A stretch of DNA of 61,447 bases from JBFIHF01 sp964411125 (GCA_964411125.1 CAYPJU010000034.1:1-61447), one strand, 5' to 3'; counted from the first letter of the stretch, positions 8,557-17,907 are shown. The notes: a model not told the origin generated them from the letters alone. Made by a program: numbers and translations.

Positions 8557-9402
8557 TTACGCGGCGAGAAACTCCAGCACCCGCGAGCAGCGCTCGGGGT
8601 GGGTGAGGTGAACATGGTGGTGGCCGTCGACCCTCAGGAGTTCGGCGGCATCGAGGGCGTGGAGGCGCTGTTCGGCGTCGCCGTGGTCGCCGGGGTAGTC
8701 GAGGCTGTCGGAGGGGCGAATCACGAGGGTTGGGGCGGTGATCGACCTGAGGAACGCGAGGACCTGGGGCTCGGTGAACCGGACTAGGGAGCGTCCGACC
8801 AGCCGCGGATCATGGGAGAAGACGACGCCGTCGTCGACCGCGCGGGTCCCTCGTTCGACGAGCAGTCGGGCTGCTTCGTCGCTCATGTAGGGGAGGGCGT
8901 GGAGCTTGCGCTCGACCGCGGCGTCGATCGAATCGTGGACGCGAGGGGAACGAGGCTCGACCCGCCGGCGTCCTTTCAGCGCGCGGGCGAGATTCTCGGG
9001 TGCCGTCTCGGGACGGTTCGTGAAGGGGCCGAGCCCGTCCAGCAGGACGAGCCGTTCGACACGGTCGGGGAGCGCGCCCGCGTAGAGTGCGGAGATACCG
9101 GCGCCCATCGAGTGCCCGAGCAGTGAGCACTCCGTCCAGCCGAGGGCGTCGAGGATGCGATCGACCCAGGCCACCCAGTCCACGTAGTGGTATTCGGCGT
9201 GGGGAGCGAGCCAGTCGGAGCGGCCGTGGCCGGGGAGGTCGATGGCGACGAGCTCGAGCTCGTGCGGTAGCGCGCCGAGCGGAACGAACGAAGCGGCGTT
9301 GTCGAGCCACCCGTGCAGGGCGAGGACGCGGCGCGGCCCTTCGCCGAGCCGTAGGCCGGCGAGCTGAAGGCCCGCGCAGTCGAGGCGAACTTCCTGGATC
9401 AC
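8557..9402 (-). CDS. Alpha/beta-fold hydrolase
   Basis: A 281-residue alpha/beta hydrolase with HGWLDN after strand 3 (oxyanion region), nucleophile elbow GHSMGAG with the catalytic Ser, and DGHHHVHL near the C-terminus with the catalytic His. The pattern resembles the serine-hydrolase-like SERHL group. No signal peptide is seen, so it is probably cytosolic. It is the last gene of an operon with two giant lipoproteins, 13 bp after the stop of the second. The substrate is unknown; an ester or lipid-derived substrate is possible given the neighbours. Confidence 0.85.
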   Translation of the reverse strand: MIQEVRLDCAGLQLAGLRLGEGPRRVLALHGWLDNAASFVPLGALPHELELVAIDLPGHGRSDWLAPHAEYHYVDWVAWVDRILDALGWTECSLLGHSMGAGISALYAGALPDRVERLVLLDGLGPFTNRPETAPENLARALKGRRRVEPRSPRVHDSIDAAVERKLHALPYMSDEAARLLVERGTRAVDDGVVFSHDPRLVGRSLVRFTEPQVLAFLRSITAPTLVIRPSDSLDYPGDHGDAEQRLHALDAAELLRVDGHHHVHLTHPERCSRVLEFLAA

Positions 9403-9415
9403 GATCTCGGCGATG

Positions 9416-11644
9416 TCACGGGTTGACGGGCGTCCGGCCTTCGAGGGTCGCGTCGATGACGAGCCAACCGTCGCGGACGGCCAGCGGGAGGACCTGCTCG
9501 AACGTCAGCATGAGGTTCGCAAGGGCGGGCGCGATTCCGCCCAGCCCGGAAAGGTCCGGAGCGGGAAGAGGGATCGAGAGCCCGCCGGCGAGCGCTGCCG
9601 TGAACTCCGGCCAGACCTGGCGCTCGATGACGTCCTTGAGAGCTTCGGCGTCCAAGATCGGCGTCCCTTCGGAGGCCGAGATGAGCCACGTCTCGATTTG
9701 CGGTTCGGTGCCGATGGTGACGCTGAGGGCGCCGTTGTCGAGCCCGAGGTCGATGCCGGTCGACAGGGAGACGCCGTACCGGTCGATTCGCCCGACGAGC
9801 TCCGTCTCGATCTCGACCTGGCCGAGCTCGATGACGAGGCCGAAGGGCTCGCCGCGGACCGGGGGGCGCACGACGGGGGGCAGCTTCGCGGCGAGCTCGG
9901 CGCGTTGCGCGTTGACGGGGACGATGTCGGTGATGTCAGCGTCGAGGAGTCCCGCGTCCCACAGCGCATGGAGCAGGGAGTTGACGAGGGCGAGCGGGAT
10001 GCCGAACTGGATGCGCCCGCTGTCGAAGAAGGAGGGCTCGCCGGCGTTGGGCCAGAAGCGCGAGTAGCCTCGCGACTCGGGGTGAATGCCGCTGTTGGAT
10101 GCCGACGCGTCGAGCGCGAGCGAGGCGTCGAGGTGATGCCGCCAGGCGGTGTCGACCGCTTCGACGCCGCCGTCGATCGTGAGTGTGATCGGCTGGCCGA
10201 GGCCGGTGTCGAGGTCGAATGTCTGGCCCGCCAGTACGTCGTCGAGCGCGGTCAGAACGTCGATGAGGATCGCGGGGAGCTGGTCGACGAATGCGGTCTC
10301 GAGGGTGTCGACCAGGAGGTCTTCGACGGTGGTGCGGAGCAGGCTCTGCGCGAGGGCGAAGATCGCGTTGACCTCGGGGGCCGTGAAGGCGGGGTTCAGT
10401 GCGTCGATCGACACCGCGAGTCCGCTGACGGTGACCTCGATCGGGTCGGACGGCGAGGCTTTGTCGACGTCGATCTCGACGAGCGCCGAAATCGCGCCAT
10501 TGATCTGCCCGTCGAGGGAGAGCTGCGTGTTGTCGAGGGTAATGTCGCCCTCGGTGAAGGCGATGAGGTCGGAGACCTGGATGAAGACTTCGAGGCCGTC
10601 GTCGGTGATGTCGAGCTGCACGAGCGGCTTTCCGATCGAGACCTGGGTCACGCGAAGGAAGAGCTCGTTACTGTCGAAGACGGGGTCGGGGATCTGTGCG
10701 GACAGATCGATGTTCCGAACGACGAGCTCGAGGATGTCGGCGAGGTCTTTGGTGACGAACGTGCCGTCGGGGGCAGTTCCGACGCGGACGCGGTCGTCGA
10801 CGAAGAGCTGGCCGAGCCGGAGGACGATCGCCTGCGCGAACGAGACGGGGGGCTGGCCGGGGACGACGTAATCGGCGGCCCACAGGACGTCGGCGACGGC
10901 TTCGGAGGTGGTGGGGTGGAACCCGTCGGTCGCCTCGACCTGGACGGTGTTGATGCCCCATCGAGGGGTCAATTGGGTGGCGAACGCGCCGTTCTCGTCG
11001 AGATCGACTTCGACGCCGTTCACGAAGGCGCGCGGTTCTCCGAAGGTGTCGGTCACGGTGCCGGTGACGTCGATCATCGGGTTGGCGGAGGCGTCGAGCT
11101 GGGCTCCGGGTGTGGGACTCGTCAGAGTGATGGTCGGCGGGGCGTCGTCGACCACGACTTCGTCCCATCCGCAGACCGGCGCTCCCTCGAGCCCGTCGAC
11201 CAGAGTACATGCGGTGAAGCGGACGGTACCCTCGCGGAGGAGTTCGTAGCGGTCCTCGACCGCCATCGCGGCGTCGGCGGGTTCGACGGTGATGACTACG
11301 TCGAACTCGTGGGGGTCGCCGAAGGCGTCGAAGGTGTCGACGATCGGCAGCAGGCGTTGGCCGGTGCTGTAGGTTTCACGCGCGGGCTCCATCGACACGA
11401 AGACGCCGGACGGGATCGGTTCGCGCGGCCCCATGTCGGGGTCGGGGGCCCCGTTGTTTTCCGGGCCGGCATCGGTCTCCACCGGATTGCCCATGTCGTC
11501 TTCGATGACGACGGTACCGTTGTTCGACGCCGCCGGCTGCGGGTCGTCCTCGCCGCAGCCGCCACAGGCGGTGAGCCCGAGGGCGACGAAGAACGTCGAG
11601 AGGAGCTTCAGGTTTCGCGTCGCAAGTCGTCGTTTCGTAGTCAT
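9416..11644 (-). CDS. Large lipoprotein, paralogue of upstream gene (TULIP/BPI-like?)
   Basis: A 742-residue exported lipoprotein (lipobox LTAC, Cys27) followed by an Asp/Asn/Pro-rich linker. An Ig-like segment around 170-240 contains a stretch ending RWGINTVQVEATDGF that matches the upstream protein. The C-terminal 450 residues alternate long amphipathic helices and strand-rich segments. They include VNSLLHALWDAGLLDADIT at about 551-569, similar to the central helix/strand of BPI/LBP-type TULIP domains. These bind lipids in a hydrophobic tube. The TULIP assignment is an inference from this motif and fold pattern. The start is 1 bp after the stop of its paralogue. Confidence 0.72.
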   Translation of the reverse strand: MTTKRRLATRNLKLLSTFFVALGLTACGGCGEDDPQPAASNNGTVVIEDDMGNPVETDAGPENNGAPDPDMGPREPIPSGVFVSMEPARETYSTGQRLLPIVDTFDAFGDPHEFDVVITVEPADAAMAVEDRYELLREGTVRFTACTLVDGLEGAPVCGWDEVVVDDAPPTITLTSPTPGAQLDASANPMIDVTGTVTDTFGEPRAFVNGVEVDLDENGAFATQLTPRWGINTVQVEATDGFHPTTSEAVADVLWAADYVVPGQPPVSFAQAIVLRLGQLFVDDRVRVGTAPDGTFVTKDLADILELVVRNIDLSAQIPDPVFDSNELFLRVTQVSIGKPLVQLDITDDGLEVFIQVSDLIAFTEGDITLDNTQLSLDGQINGAISALVEIDVDKASPSDPIEVTVSGLAVSIDALNPAFTAPEVNAIFALAQSLLRTTVEDLLVDTLETAFVDQLPAILIDVLTALDDVLAGQTFDLDTGLGQPITLTIDGGVEAVDTAWRHHLDASLALDASASNSGIHPESRGYSRFWPNAGEPSFFDSGRIQFGIPLALVNSLLHALWDAGLLDADITDIVPVNAQRAELAAKLPPVVRPPVRGEPFGLVIELGQVEIETELVGRIDRYGVSLSTGIDLGLDNGALSVTIGTEPQIETWLISASEGTPILDAEALKDVIERQVWPEFTAALAGGLSIPLPAPDLSGLGGIAPALANLMLTFEQVLPLAVRDGWLVIDATLEGRTPVNP

Positions 11645-11645
11645 T

Positions 11646-14438
11646 TCAGCGTACTCCGAAGCTGCCCTGGAGGAGGTAGTGGCGCGGGTCGACTTCGAGC
11701 GTGGGATTGTTGATGCCGAGGACGGCGTTCGCCGGAAGTCCGTACTGCGAGAGAGACGAGGGGATGCTGAACGTCGGGATTGGGAGGGCGGGGAGCGACT
11801 GGTTCAGCGAAGTGTCGACGACCGACTGGATGAGGCTGCGGAGGAACCCTTCGAGGACCGAGCGGGTGGTGGCGTCGAGGGAGACGTCGGACGTGGAGAA
11901 GAACAGCTCCTCGATGTTGATGCTGCCAAAGATCAGGTCATCGCCGGAGACGCTGACGGAGGCGCTGGCGCGCGCGCCGAGTGTGACGTTGAGAGGCTCG
12001 TCGAAGATCCCTGGATAGGTGAGGGCGACGTTCATTCCGCCGAGGCTGAGCTGCACGGTACCGTCCGACAGGTTCTCGACCACGGGGGGGAGCGACGTAC
12101 CGATGACGGCGGTCGCCGCGGCAGGGAGTCCGCCGCCGAGGTCGGCGCCGGTGATGGTGGCGTCGAAGAGTCCTCCGCGCCAGAGCGCATGCAAGACGTG
12201 GTTGAGCACTCCGACGAAGACGCCGACTCCGATGGGGCGAGTGATGCTCGGCTCCCCCCACACGCTGCTCTGAAGGCGTGGGACGCCGAGTGAGGCGTTG
12301 CCGTTACGAGTGAGGGTGGGGCGGAAGCGGGTCCCGATCCCGACCGCGAAGCGGCTGTTGCTCACCCAGAGGCGGCTGAACTGCAAATTGAAGCGGACGC
12401 CGACCGTGCCGGATCCGTCGAGGGTCGGGACGTTGAAAGTCGTGCCGAGGGTGTCGATGTCGAGAGAAGAGACGACGCCATCGATCACCTCGTCGAAGCT
12501 GTCCTCGACGAAGCCGCGTAGGGTATCGGCGATGAGGTTGCGCACGGTGCCGTTGAAGAGTGCGACGACGAGGTTGACGATCGCTCCGTCGAGCCCGTTG
12601 AACTGGGTGCTGACGTCGCCGACCTCGACGCTGACGCTGTTGGGCCGGATGGAGGCGCGCGGCTTTCCGTTGATGAGCTCGAGGTCGATGGTGAGTGTGA
12701 CGTCGATGTAGTCGGTGGTGACCCATCCACGGGTCGAGCCATCGATCTCGCTGACGGTGTAAGGAACGTAGACCTTCACGCCGAAGTCCTCGATGCGCGC
12801 GTTTGCCCGCACGCCGCCGGGGACGAGCTGAAGGCTGGTCGTGGCGGGGCCGACGCGGATGTCGCCGTCGTACTCGAGGCCCCATCCGAACCAGCAGACG
12901 CAGAACCCGAAGATGCACGTCTCGGTGACGCAGGTTTCGGGCTGCAGCGGGTTCGCTGCCTCGAGCGCGGTGTCGACCTCGTCGACGATCCCGGGGCTGT
13001 TGACCACGGCGTGGAGGAGGTCGTTGAGGCTGTCGAGGTCGGCGGGGTTACCGTCGTCGATCGCCCCCTGGAGCATCTTGAGGACGACGGCGTGGTCCAT
13101 GAAATCGGACTCTCCGGACCAGTGATTGGAGAGGAGGAACGCGCAGGAGCGGCTGTTCTCCTCGCCGAACTCGTCGGTGGCGACGACCTCGACGAAGTTG
13201 ATCCCCCACTGCGGGTTGACCTGCGCGCTGAACGAACCGTCGGGTTGCACCGTGACTCCCTGTCCGTCGACGAGGAGCGAGTCGACGCCGTTGGCGTCGT
13301 TGACGGATCCGGTGAACGTCAGCGGCTGGCCCGGAACGCCATCGACCATCGAGCCGTCGACGGGGTCTCCGCATTCGATGGCGGGACCCTCGCCGTTGAC
13401 GACGATGGTGACGTTCTGGGTGAGCGGAATTCCGGTCTCGGTCGGACCCTCGACGGTGACCGTGACGACGTAGGTCCCTTCGACGGAGAAGCGGAATCGC
13501 CCGGTGCCGAAGGTGGTCCACCCCGACTGCTGGTCGACGGTCATCGTGACCTTCGCGTCGGGGATGACGTTTCCGTACTGGTCACTGACGATGTAGCTGA
13601 CCCCGACGACCTGATCGAGGCCGTAGACCTGCTGGTTCGGTGCGAGCGTGACGACGAGCGACGCGGGAAGTCCGGGGACGACTTCGACGGAGACGGCCTG
13701 CTCGTGATCGAGACCAGGCACGAAACACGAGAGGGTGTAGACCCCCGCCTCGGTGATCGTGGCCTGGTGATCGACGACGTCGACGCCGCCGCCCTGCGGG
13801 GTGATGTTCAAGGAAGACTCGAGGTTGTCGTCGGCCGGATCGACCTCGTTCCCGTACGCGTCGTAGTAGGTGCAGGTGGCGGTCACCGTGTCACCGGCCA
13901 CGATCTGCGCGCTGTCTACGGTAATGGCGGAGGTTCTGGGTTCGCCGGGGAGGACTTCGACCTCGGCGGGTTCGACATCGACGAGCCCCAGGGACGGCGC
14001 GGCGCATCGGACGGTGCCGACGCCGGCGCGGGTGCCGATCCAGTTTCCGGCGTCTTCCACGAAGGAGCCTTCGGGGGCGACGGCGATAGTGAAGGTCGGG
14101 GGCACCTCCGGCTCGACCACGTCGCCGCGCTCGTCGAGCAGACGGCACGTGATGGAGAGCGGGTCACCGACGCGAACGGGTGAGACGACCGTCGTCTCGA
14201 CCGATCGCGGCAGGGGTGGGTACGACAGGTCGGGGAAGACGATGCTGCTGTCGACGGTGTCCATGTCCTGCGGCTCGGGACCGCCGGTGTCCGGGGTCTC
14301 GTCGCTCCCCATGTCGAGCTCGACCGGCGCACCGGTATCTTCCTCGCTCGTGTCGATCGGCGTCGCTTCGTCCGTGCCGCAGGCCGCCAGGGCCAGCACC
14401 AGCGCCGTCGCCAGCGTGAGCTTCCAGGAGGTCGTCAT
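11646..14438 (-). CDS. Very large lipoprotein with Ig-like repeats and TULIP/BPI-like region
   Basis: A 930-residue lipoprotein (lipobox LAAC, Cys20). A Thr/Asp/Glu-rich linker is followed by three or four Ig-like domains (residues 75-330; each ends in a VxxLPG/VxVVPG-type strand, with YDAYGNEV and SDQYGNVIPD turns as in bacterial invasin-like Ig folds). A fifth segment, with NPQWGINFVEVVATDEF, is shared with the downstream paralogue. The C-terminal part has LNHVLHALWRGGLFDATIT at about 739-757, like the TULIP motif. The start at 14438 is preceded by GAGGTGGAG; the upstream ATG at 14510 would bury the signal peptide. It may be a surface adhesin or lipid carrier. Confidence 0.74.
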   Translation of the reverse strand: MTTSWKLTLATALVLALAACGTDEATPIDTSEEDTGAPVELDMGSDETPDTGGPEPQDMDTVDSSIVFPDLSYPPLPRSVETTVVSPVRVGDPLSITCRLLDERGDVVEPEVPPTFTIAVAPEGSFVEDAGNWIGTRAGVGTVRCAAPSLGLVDVEPAEVEVLPGEPRTSAITVDSAQIVAGDTVTATCTYYDAYGNEVDPADDNLESSLNITPQGGGVDVVDHQATITEAGVYTLSCFVPGLDHEQAVSVEVVPGLPASLVVTLAPNQQVYGLDQVVGVSYIVSDQYGNVIPDAKVTMTVDQQSGWTTFGTGRFRFSVEGTYVVTVTVEGPTETGIPLTQNVTIVVNGEGPAIECGDPVDGSMVDGVPGQPLTFTGSVNDANGVDSLLVDGQGVTVQPDGSFSAQVNPQWGINFVEVVATDEFGEENSRSCAFLLSNHWSGESDFMDHAVVLKMLQGAIDDGNPADLDSLNDLLHAVVNSPGIVDEVDTALEAANPLQPETCVTETCIFGFCVCWFGWGLEYDGDIRVGPATTSLQLVPGGVRANARIEDFGVKVYVPYTVSEIDGSTRGWVTTDYIDVTLTIDLELINGKPRASIRPNSVSVEVGDVSTQFNGLDGAIVNLVVALFNGTVRNLIADTLRGFVEDSFDEVIDGVVSSLDIDTLGTTFNVPTLDGSGTVGVRFNLQFSRLWVSNSRFAVGIGTRFRPTLTRNGNASLGVPRLQSSVWGEPSITRPIGVGVFVGVLNHVLHALWRGGLFDATITGADLGGGLPAAATAVIGTSLPPVVENLSDGTVQLSLGGMNVALTYPGIFDEPLNVTLGARASASVSVSGDDLIFGSINIEELFFSTSDVSLDATTRSVLEGFLRSLIQSVVDTSLNQSLPALPIPTFSIPSSLSQYGLPANAVLGINNPTLEVDPRHYLLQGSFGVR

Positions 14439-14554
14439 CTCCACCTCGTCCTTTCCGTAATCCGCGTTGGGCTTCGGGTTGCTCCGATTGTACGGAGAGC
14501 TTCGATCCACAGCAAACGCGCCGCGGGTCCGCGAGCGAATTCGATCCCTTTGAA

Positions 14555-14577
14555 CACCTGTCAGGTAATGTCAGGTG
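14555..14577. promoter_or_regulatory. Candidate operator in the divergent region
   Basis: CACCTG (14555-14560) and CAGGTG (14572-14577) form an inverted repeat, and TGTCAGGT occurs twice in direct orientation at 14559-14566 and 14569-14576, exactly 10 bp apart. The site lies between the leftward giant-lipoprotein operon and the rightward peptidase gene. It is a plausible binding site for a dimeric regulator. Confidence 0.45.
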
Positions 14578-14658
14578 ATATCCCACATGGGTTCTGTATA
14601 GTCGATGGTGGTGGTGGACGGTGGTGCAAAGGACACACTGGACACGGAGCAGCACGAA

Positions 14659-16923
14659 ATGCAGTCGCGTCGAACTCTGCTGGCGAGCATCTTTCTCCCC
14701 CTTCTGGCGTGCGGTGATCCCGCGCCTCGGACCGAATCGCAGCCGACCCCGCCGATCTCCGGTGAGGCCGTCACCGCCATCGACGCTCGAGCTCCGGAAG
14801 GGTTCGAGCCGCCGACGATCGATCATTGGGTCGTAGCGGGGGAGGAGATCTACTACCTGCGCAATCGTCGGGGGACGATCGAACTGCCTCCGGCTTCCGA
14901 GCCGTTCACGCACATCGAGATCCACGCGTCGCTCGGCGCGATGGAGGTTCGGGCGACCGACGAAGCGGGCGCCGTGGTGCTGGATTGGTCCGCGGTGGAG
15001 CCCGCAGCGGACGACTCGCAGCCGGCAGCGATCGAGCGCGAGCTCGTCCTCGACCGTCCGGCGGTGCGGCTGTGGTTCCGCAGCGCGGAGGGTATGGAGT
15101 TCGCACGCTTCGCGGTGAGCGATCACGCTCACGGCCACGATAGCCTGGACGCGACCTGGGAAGGCGGGACGACTCGTGCCGCCATCGCGGGCCGGTGGAT
15201 CCCGTCGAACGAGGCGCTCGAACTCGCCAACCAGCAGTACCTGCCGTATTCGGGGGCTCCGTCGAGCTGCTCGGGGACGTTTCTGGCGGGGACGCGCGAG
15301 GTCGCAGATTATCTGAAGGCGACGTTCGAGGGGGCGACGAGCTACGGCGGGTACTCGTGCCGCGCGAACACGGCGAACACGAGCCAGCTCTCGGTCCACG
15401 CTTCCGGGCGGGCGATCGACCTCTTCGTACCGTTGGACGGCGGGGAGGCCGACAACGATCTCGGCGACCCGATCGCGAACTACCTGATCGCGAACTCGGA
15501 GGAGCTCGGGATCGAGTTCATCGTCTGGGACCGGACGAGCTGGGGCGCGCACCGCGACGCCCCGAAACACCGCGCGTACACGGGCCCGCATCCCCACCAC
15601 GACCACCTGCACATCGAACTCTCGCCGTCGTCGGCGCGGACGACGGGGCGGACGTTCCCGACGCCCGGTTTCGACGAAGTGCCGCGGGGGTACCTCGACG
15701 CGGCAGACTGCGAGGGAGGAATCTCGGGGTGGGCCCAGGATCCGGATGCGCCGGACGACGCGATCGACGTGTACGTCTCGATCGGAGGGCCGGTCTTCAC
15801 GGAAGGAGCCGTCGGCTACACGATCAAGGCGGACCGCAATCGCGACGATCTCTGCACCGCGATCGGGTCGTGCAACCACGGCTACCAACTGCCGGTGCCG
15901 CGAAAGCTGATGGATGGTCAGACGCGCCAGGTCTTCGTCTACGGGATGGACGTGACGGGCCCGAACAACGCGGAGCTCGTGAACTCCGGGCGTACGATCC
16001 AATGCGCGCCGCCGTCGTTGCCCTACGCCGGTGACTACGGGATTCGGCGCCACATCCCGAACCCGGAAGTGCTCGACGCGTGGAGATTCGACCGCAACGA
16101 CATCGCGACGATCGCAGACGCGAAGCTCGACGAGCTTCCGCTTGGGACACCGCTGGGAGCAGCGCCGCAGCTCGCGCAGGTCGACGGCGAGGACGCCGTC
16201 TGGCTCGTGGAGGACGGTGTGCGTCGTCACGTGCCGAACCGAGCGACGATGGAGACCTGGAAGTTCGACTGGGACACGATCCAGATGCGCGAGGAGCTGG
16301 CCGAGCTGGTGCCGGGTGTACCGGTGACGCCGCGTCCGTTCCTGGCGCGCGGCTCGGGCCCGGCGGTGTATCTGATCGAACCTCCCGCTCCGCTGTGGGC
16401 GGAAGGCGTGACGATCACCGGCCCGCCGGCGCTCGGCAAGGGGCAGGCGGCGACGTTCGAGGTCGCGGTGCGGAATCGTGGCTCTCTCGCCTGGGAGCCT
16501 GGACTGTTCGAGCTACGGTCGATCGACGAGATCGAATGCATTGGTTGCGGTGATCCGCTGAACGTGCCGATCGAGCCGGGGCAGAGCAGTCGGCTCGCGA
16601 TCCAGCTGACGGCGCCTCGGGTCGAAGGTCGGGCGACCGCCTGCTTCGAACTCTATCTCGACGGGTTCGGGTTCTCCGGGCCGGGACAGGGGGGGCCGTC
16701 GGAGCCGGTGTGTGTCGCGTTCGACGTGCAGGCGGACGGTGTCGAACTGCCGGACGACCAGAGCCCCGGCGTCGTCGACGACGATGGGGTGGCGTCGTTC
16801 GACGACCCTTCGGTGAACGGTCGTGGCGGCTGCAGCGCGGCGGGAGGAGCCGAGCCTGCCGGTGCCTCGATGCTGATGATGATGCTCGGATTTCTGGCGA
16901 CGCGGCGCCGACGCGCCCGATAG
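14659..16923 (+). CDS. M15-like peptidase with lipobox and MYXO-CTERM tail
   Basis: A 754-residue exported protein. The signal peptide ends in lipobox LLAC (about Cys17). Residues 200-320 look like a D-Ala-D-Ala carboxypeptidase/M15-fold metallopeptidase: H247-x6-D254 inside HASGRAIDLF, and HHDHLH at 313-318, giving the two His and one Asp for zinc. Downstream are two repeated units around R-R-H-(I/V)-P-N and W-(R/K)-F-D (about residues 462 and 521), then an Ig-like segment. The last 31 residues (Cys725, hydrophobic stretch, RRRR) form a MYXO-CTERM sorting tail. Its likely role is peptidoglycan or surface turnover. The start at 14659 gives a normal lipoprotein signal; the upstream ATG at 14605 does not. 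Confidence 0.8.
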   Translation: MQSRRTLLASIFLPLLACGDPAPRTESQPTPPISGEAVTAIDARAPEGFEPPTIDHWVVAGEEIYYLRNRRGTIELPPASEPFTHIEIHASLGAMEVRATDEAGAVVLDWSAVEPAADDSQPAAIERELVLDRPAVRLWFRSAEGMEFARFAVSDHAHGHDSLDATWEGGTTRAAIAGRWIPSNEALELANQQYLPYSGAPSSCSGTFLAGTREVADYLKATFEGATSYGGYSCRANTANTSQLSVHASGRAIDLFVPLDGGEADNDLGDPIANYLIANSEELGIEFIVWDRTSWGAHRDAPKHRAYTGPHPHHDHLHIELSPSSARTTGRTFPTPGFDEVPRGYLDAADCEGGISGWAQDPDAPDDAIDVYVSIGGPVFTEGAVGYTIKADRNRDDLCTAIGSCNHGYQLPVPRKLMDGQTRQVFVYGMDVTGPNNAELVNSGRTIQCAPPSLPYAGDYGIRRHIPNPEVLDAWRFDRNDIATIADAKLDELPLGTPLGAAPQLAQVDGEDAVWLVEDGVRRHVPNRATMETWKFDWDTIQMREELAELVPGVPVTPRPFLARGSGPAVYLIEPPAPLWAEGVTITGPPALGKGQAATFEVAVRNRGSLAWEPGLFELRSIDEIECIGCGDPLNVPIEPGQSSRLAIQLTAPRVEGRATACFELYLDGFGFSGPGQGGPSEPVCVAFDVQADGVELPDDQSPGVVDDDGVASFDDPSVNGRGGCSAAGGAEPAGASMLMMMLGFLATRRRRAR

Positions 16924-17048
16924 CTCCCGCGCGCTGCGCCTCGTCGAGACGACGGATCCTCCGGGCGTCATTTCGGCGCAAATCGGATTCCCGAATTGAC
17001 ATTTCGCCGCCGCCCCCGCACCCATGAACCGGTTGGACGTAAACCCCC

Positions 17049-17423
17049 ATGGCGAGGAGTGCAGTGCGTGTCCATCTGACAAAATATGATGTCGCGACCC
17101 TTCGGCAGCAGGCAGCTCAGTCAGAAGAGCTGGGAGACGAGGGAGAAATTTTCTCCGAGGAAGCGATTGGCTGTTTCGAGGAGAGTGAAATCGATATGCT
17201 CGAAGAGCTCTACGGAGGTTCCGCCGAAGACCTCTTCATGGAGGTCTTCTCCACCTGGGAAGGCGCGGAGCCGGAGCTGATCCTCGAGACGCTCACTTCC
17301 GCTCTCGCCGAGCTGGACGTGGAGCTGACGTACGAGGAGGACGACGACGTGGTAGACGAGTACGAGGACGATGCCGACTGGGTCGACGCGGACGAGGAAG
17401 AGGAAGAGGAAGAGGTCTACTGA
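17049..17423 (+). CDS. Small acidic protein of unknown function
   Basis: A 124-residue protein with no signal peptide. The first two thirds are Glu/Asp-rich but could form helices. The last 25 residues are nearly all acidic, ending in a run of seven Glu. That tail is written by a GAGGAA-type hexanucleotide repeat. Its 3' end overlaps the next gene by 53 bp in another frame. I do not recognise a family. The high charge suggests a binding partner for a basic protein or a charge-shielding role; neither can be shown here. Confidence 0.6.
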   Translation: MARSAVRVHLTKYDVATLRQQAAQSEELGDEGEIFSEEAIGCFEESEIDMLEELYGGSAEDLFMEVFSTWEGAEPELILETLTSALAELDVELTYEEDDDVVDEYEDDADWVDADEEEEEEEVY

Positions 17424-17907
17424 CGGCCTGGTCCTCTGTCTCCTCCTGTGGTTCGCGGTGGTCGCGGGGCTCCCCGCTTCGTCGGTCGCCGTCCCGGGGC
17501 GCAGCCTCGACGCTCCCGTCGTGGTGGGACCCGACCTCGTCGTGTCGAACGTTCGTTTCGGGTACTTCGACGCGAGGACGGGGCGTTTCGTGGAATCGAA
17601 CGTCGTGGACTCGCGGTCCAACCCCAGCTTCGGGTGGCGGGTCGAGTTCGAAGGCTCGCCTCGGACCGTCCGTTTTCGTGAAGAGTTCGTCCTCCCGGCA
17701 CCCGCCGCCGAGTGGGGCGTGGGCCCGCAGACGGTCGTCGCGCCCGATCGCGCGTCGGCCGTGACGACGGGGAAGGTAGCGCTCGACGGCTCGCTGCGGC
17801 TGGAGCGTGGTTGGACCCATCAACTGGGCGACCCGACCGGGCCTCATCGCATTACGGTCTGGGTGAACGACGTCGTCGTCGCCGAGCTTCGGTTCGTCAT
17901 TCAGTGA
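17371..17907 (+). CDS. Exported protein of unknown function, overlapping start
   Basis: A 178-residue protein with an Arg/Lys-rich n-region (from the same DNA that codes the acidic tail of the previous gene), a hydrophobic core LVLCLLLWFAVVAG and a likely cleavage after ASSVA. The mature part is strand-rich, with SFGWRVEFEG and an end PHRITVWVNDVVVAELRFVI, typical of small beta-sandwich periplasmic domains (reminiscent of DUF3859, unproven). The ATG at 17371 has GAGG just upstream. The stop overlaps the following GTG start by 4 bp (GTGA), so coupling with the FAD oxidoreductase is likely. Confidence 0.65.
   Translation: MPTGSTRTRKRKRKRSTDGLVLCLLLWFAVVAGLPASSVAVPGRSLDAPVVVGPDLVVSNVRFGYFDARTGRFVESNVVDSRSNPSFGWRVEFEGSPRTVRFREEFVLPAPAAEWGVGPQTVVAPDRASAVTTGKVALDGSLRLERGWTHQLGDPTGPHRITVWVNDVVVAELRFVIQ

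Noticed and set aside
9413..11713. A 766-residue open frame on the plus strand
   Set aside because: It is antisense to the giant lipoprotein, has an Arg/Asp/Val/Gly-heavy composition and no domain; long antisense frames are expected in such GC-rich DNA.
16996..17001. TTGACA as a -35 box for the small acidic gene
   Set aside because: The hexamer is perfect, but no acceptable -10 lies 16-19 bp downstream.
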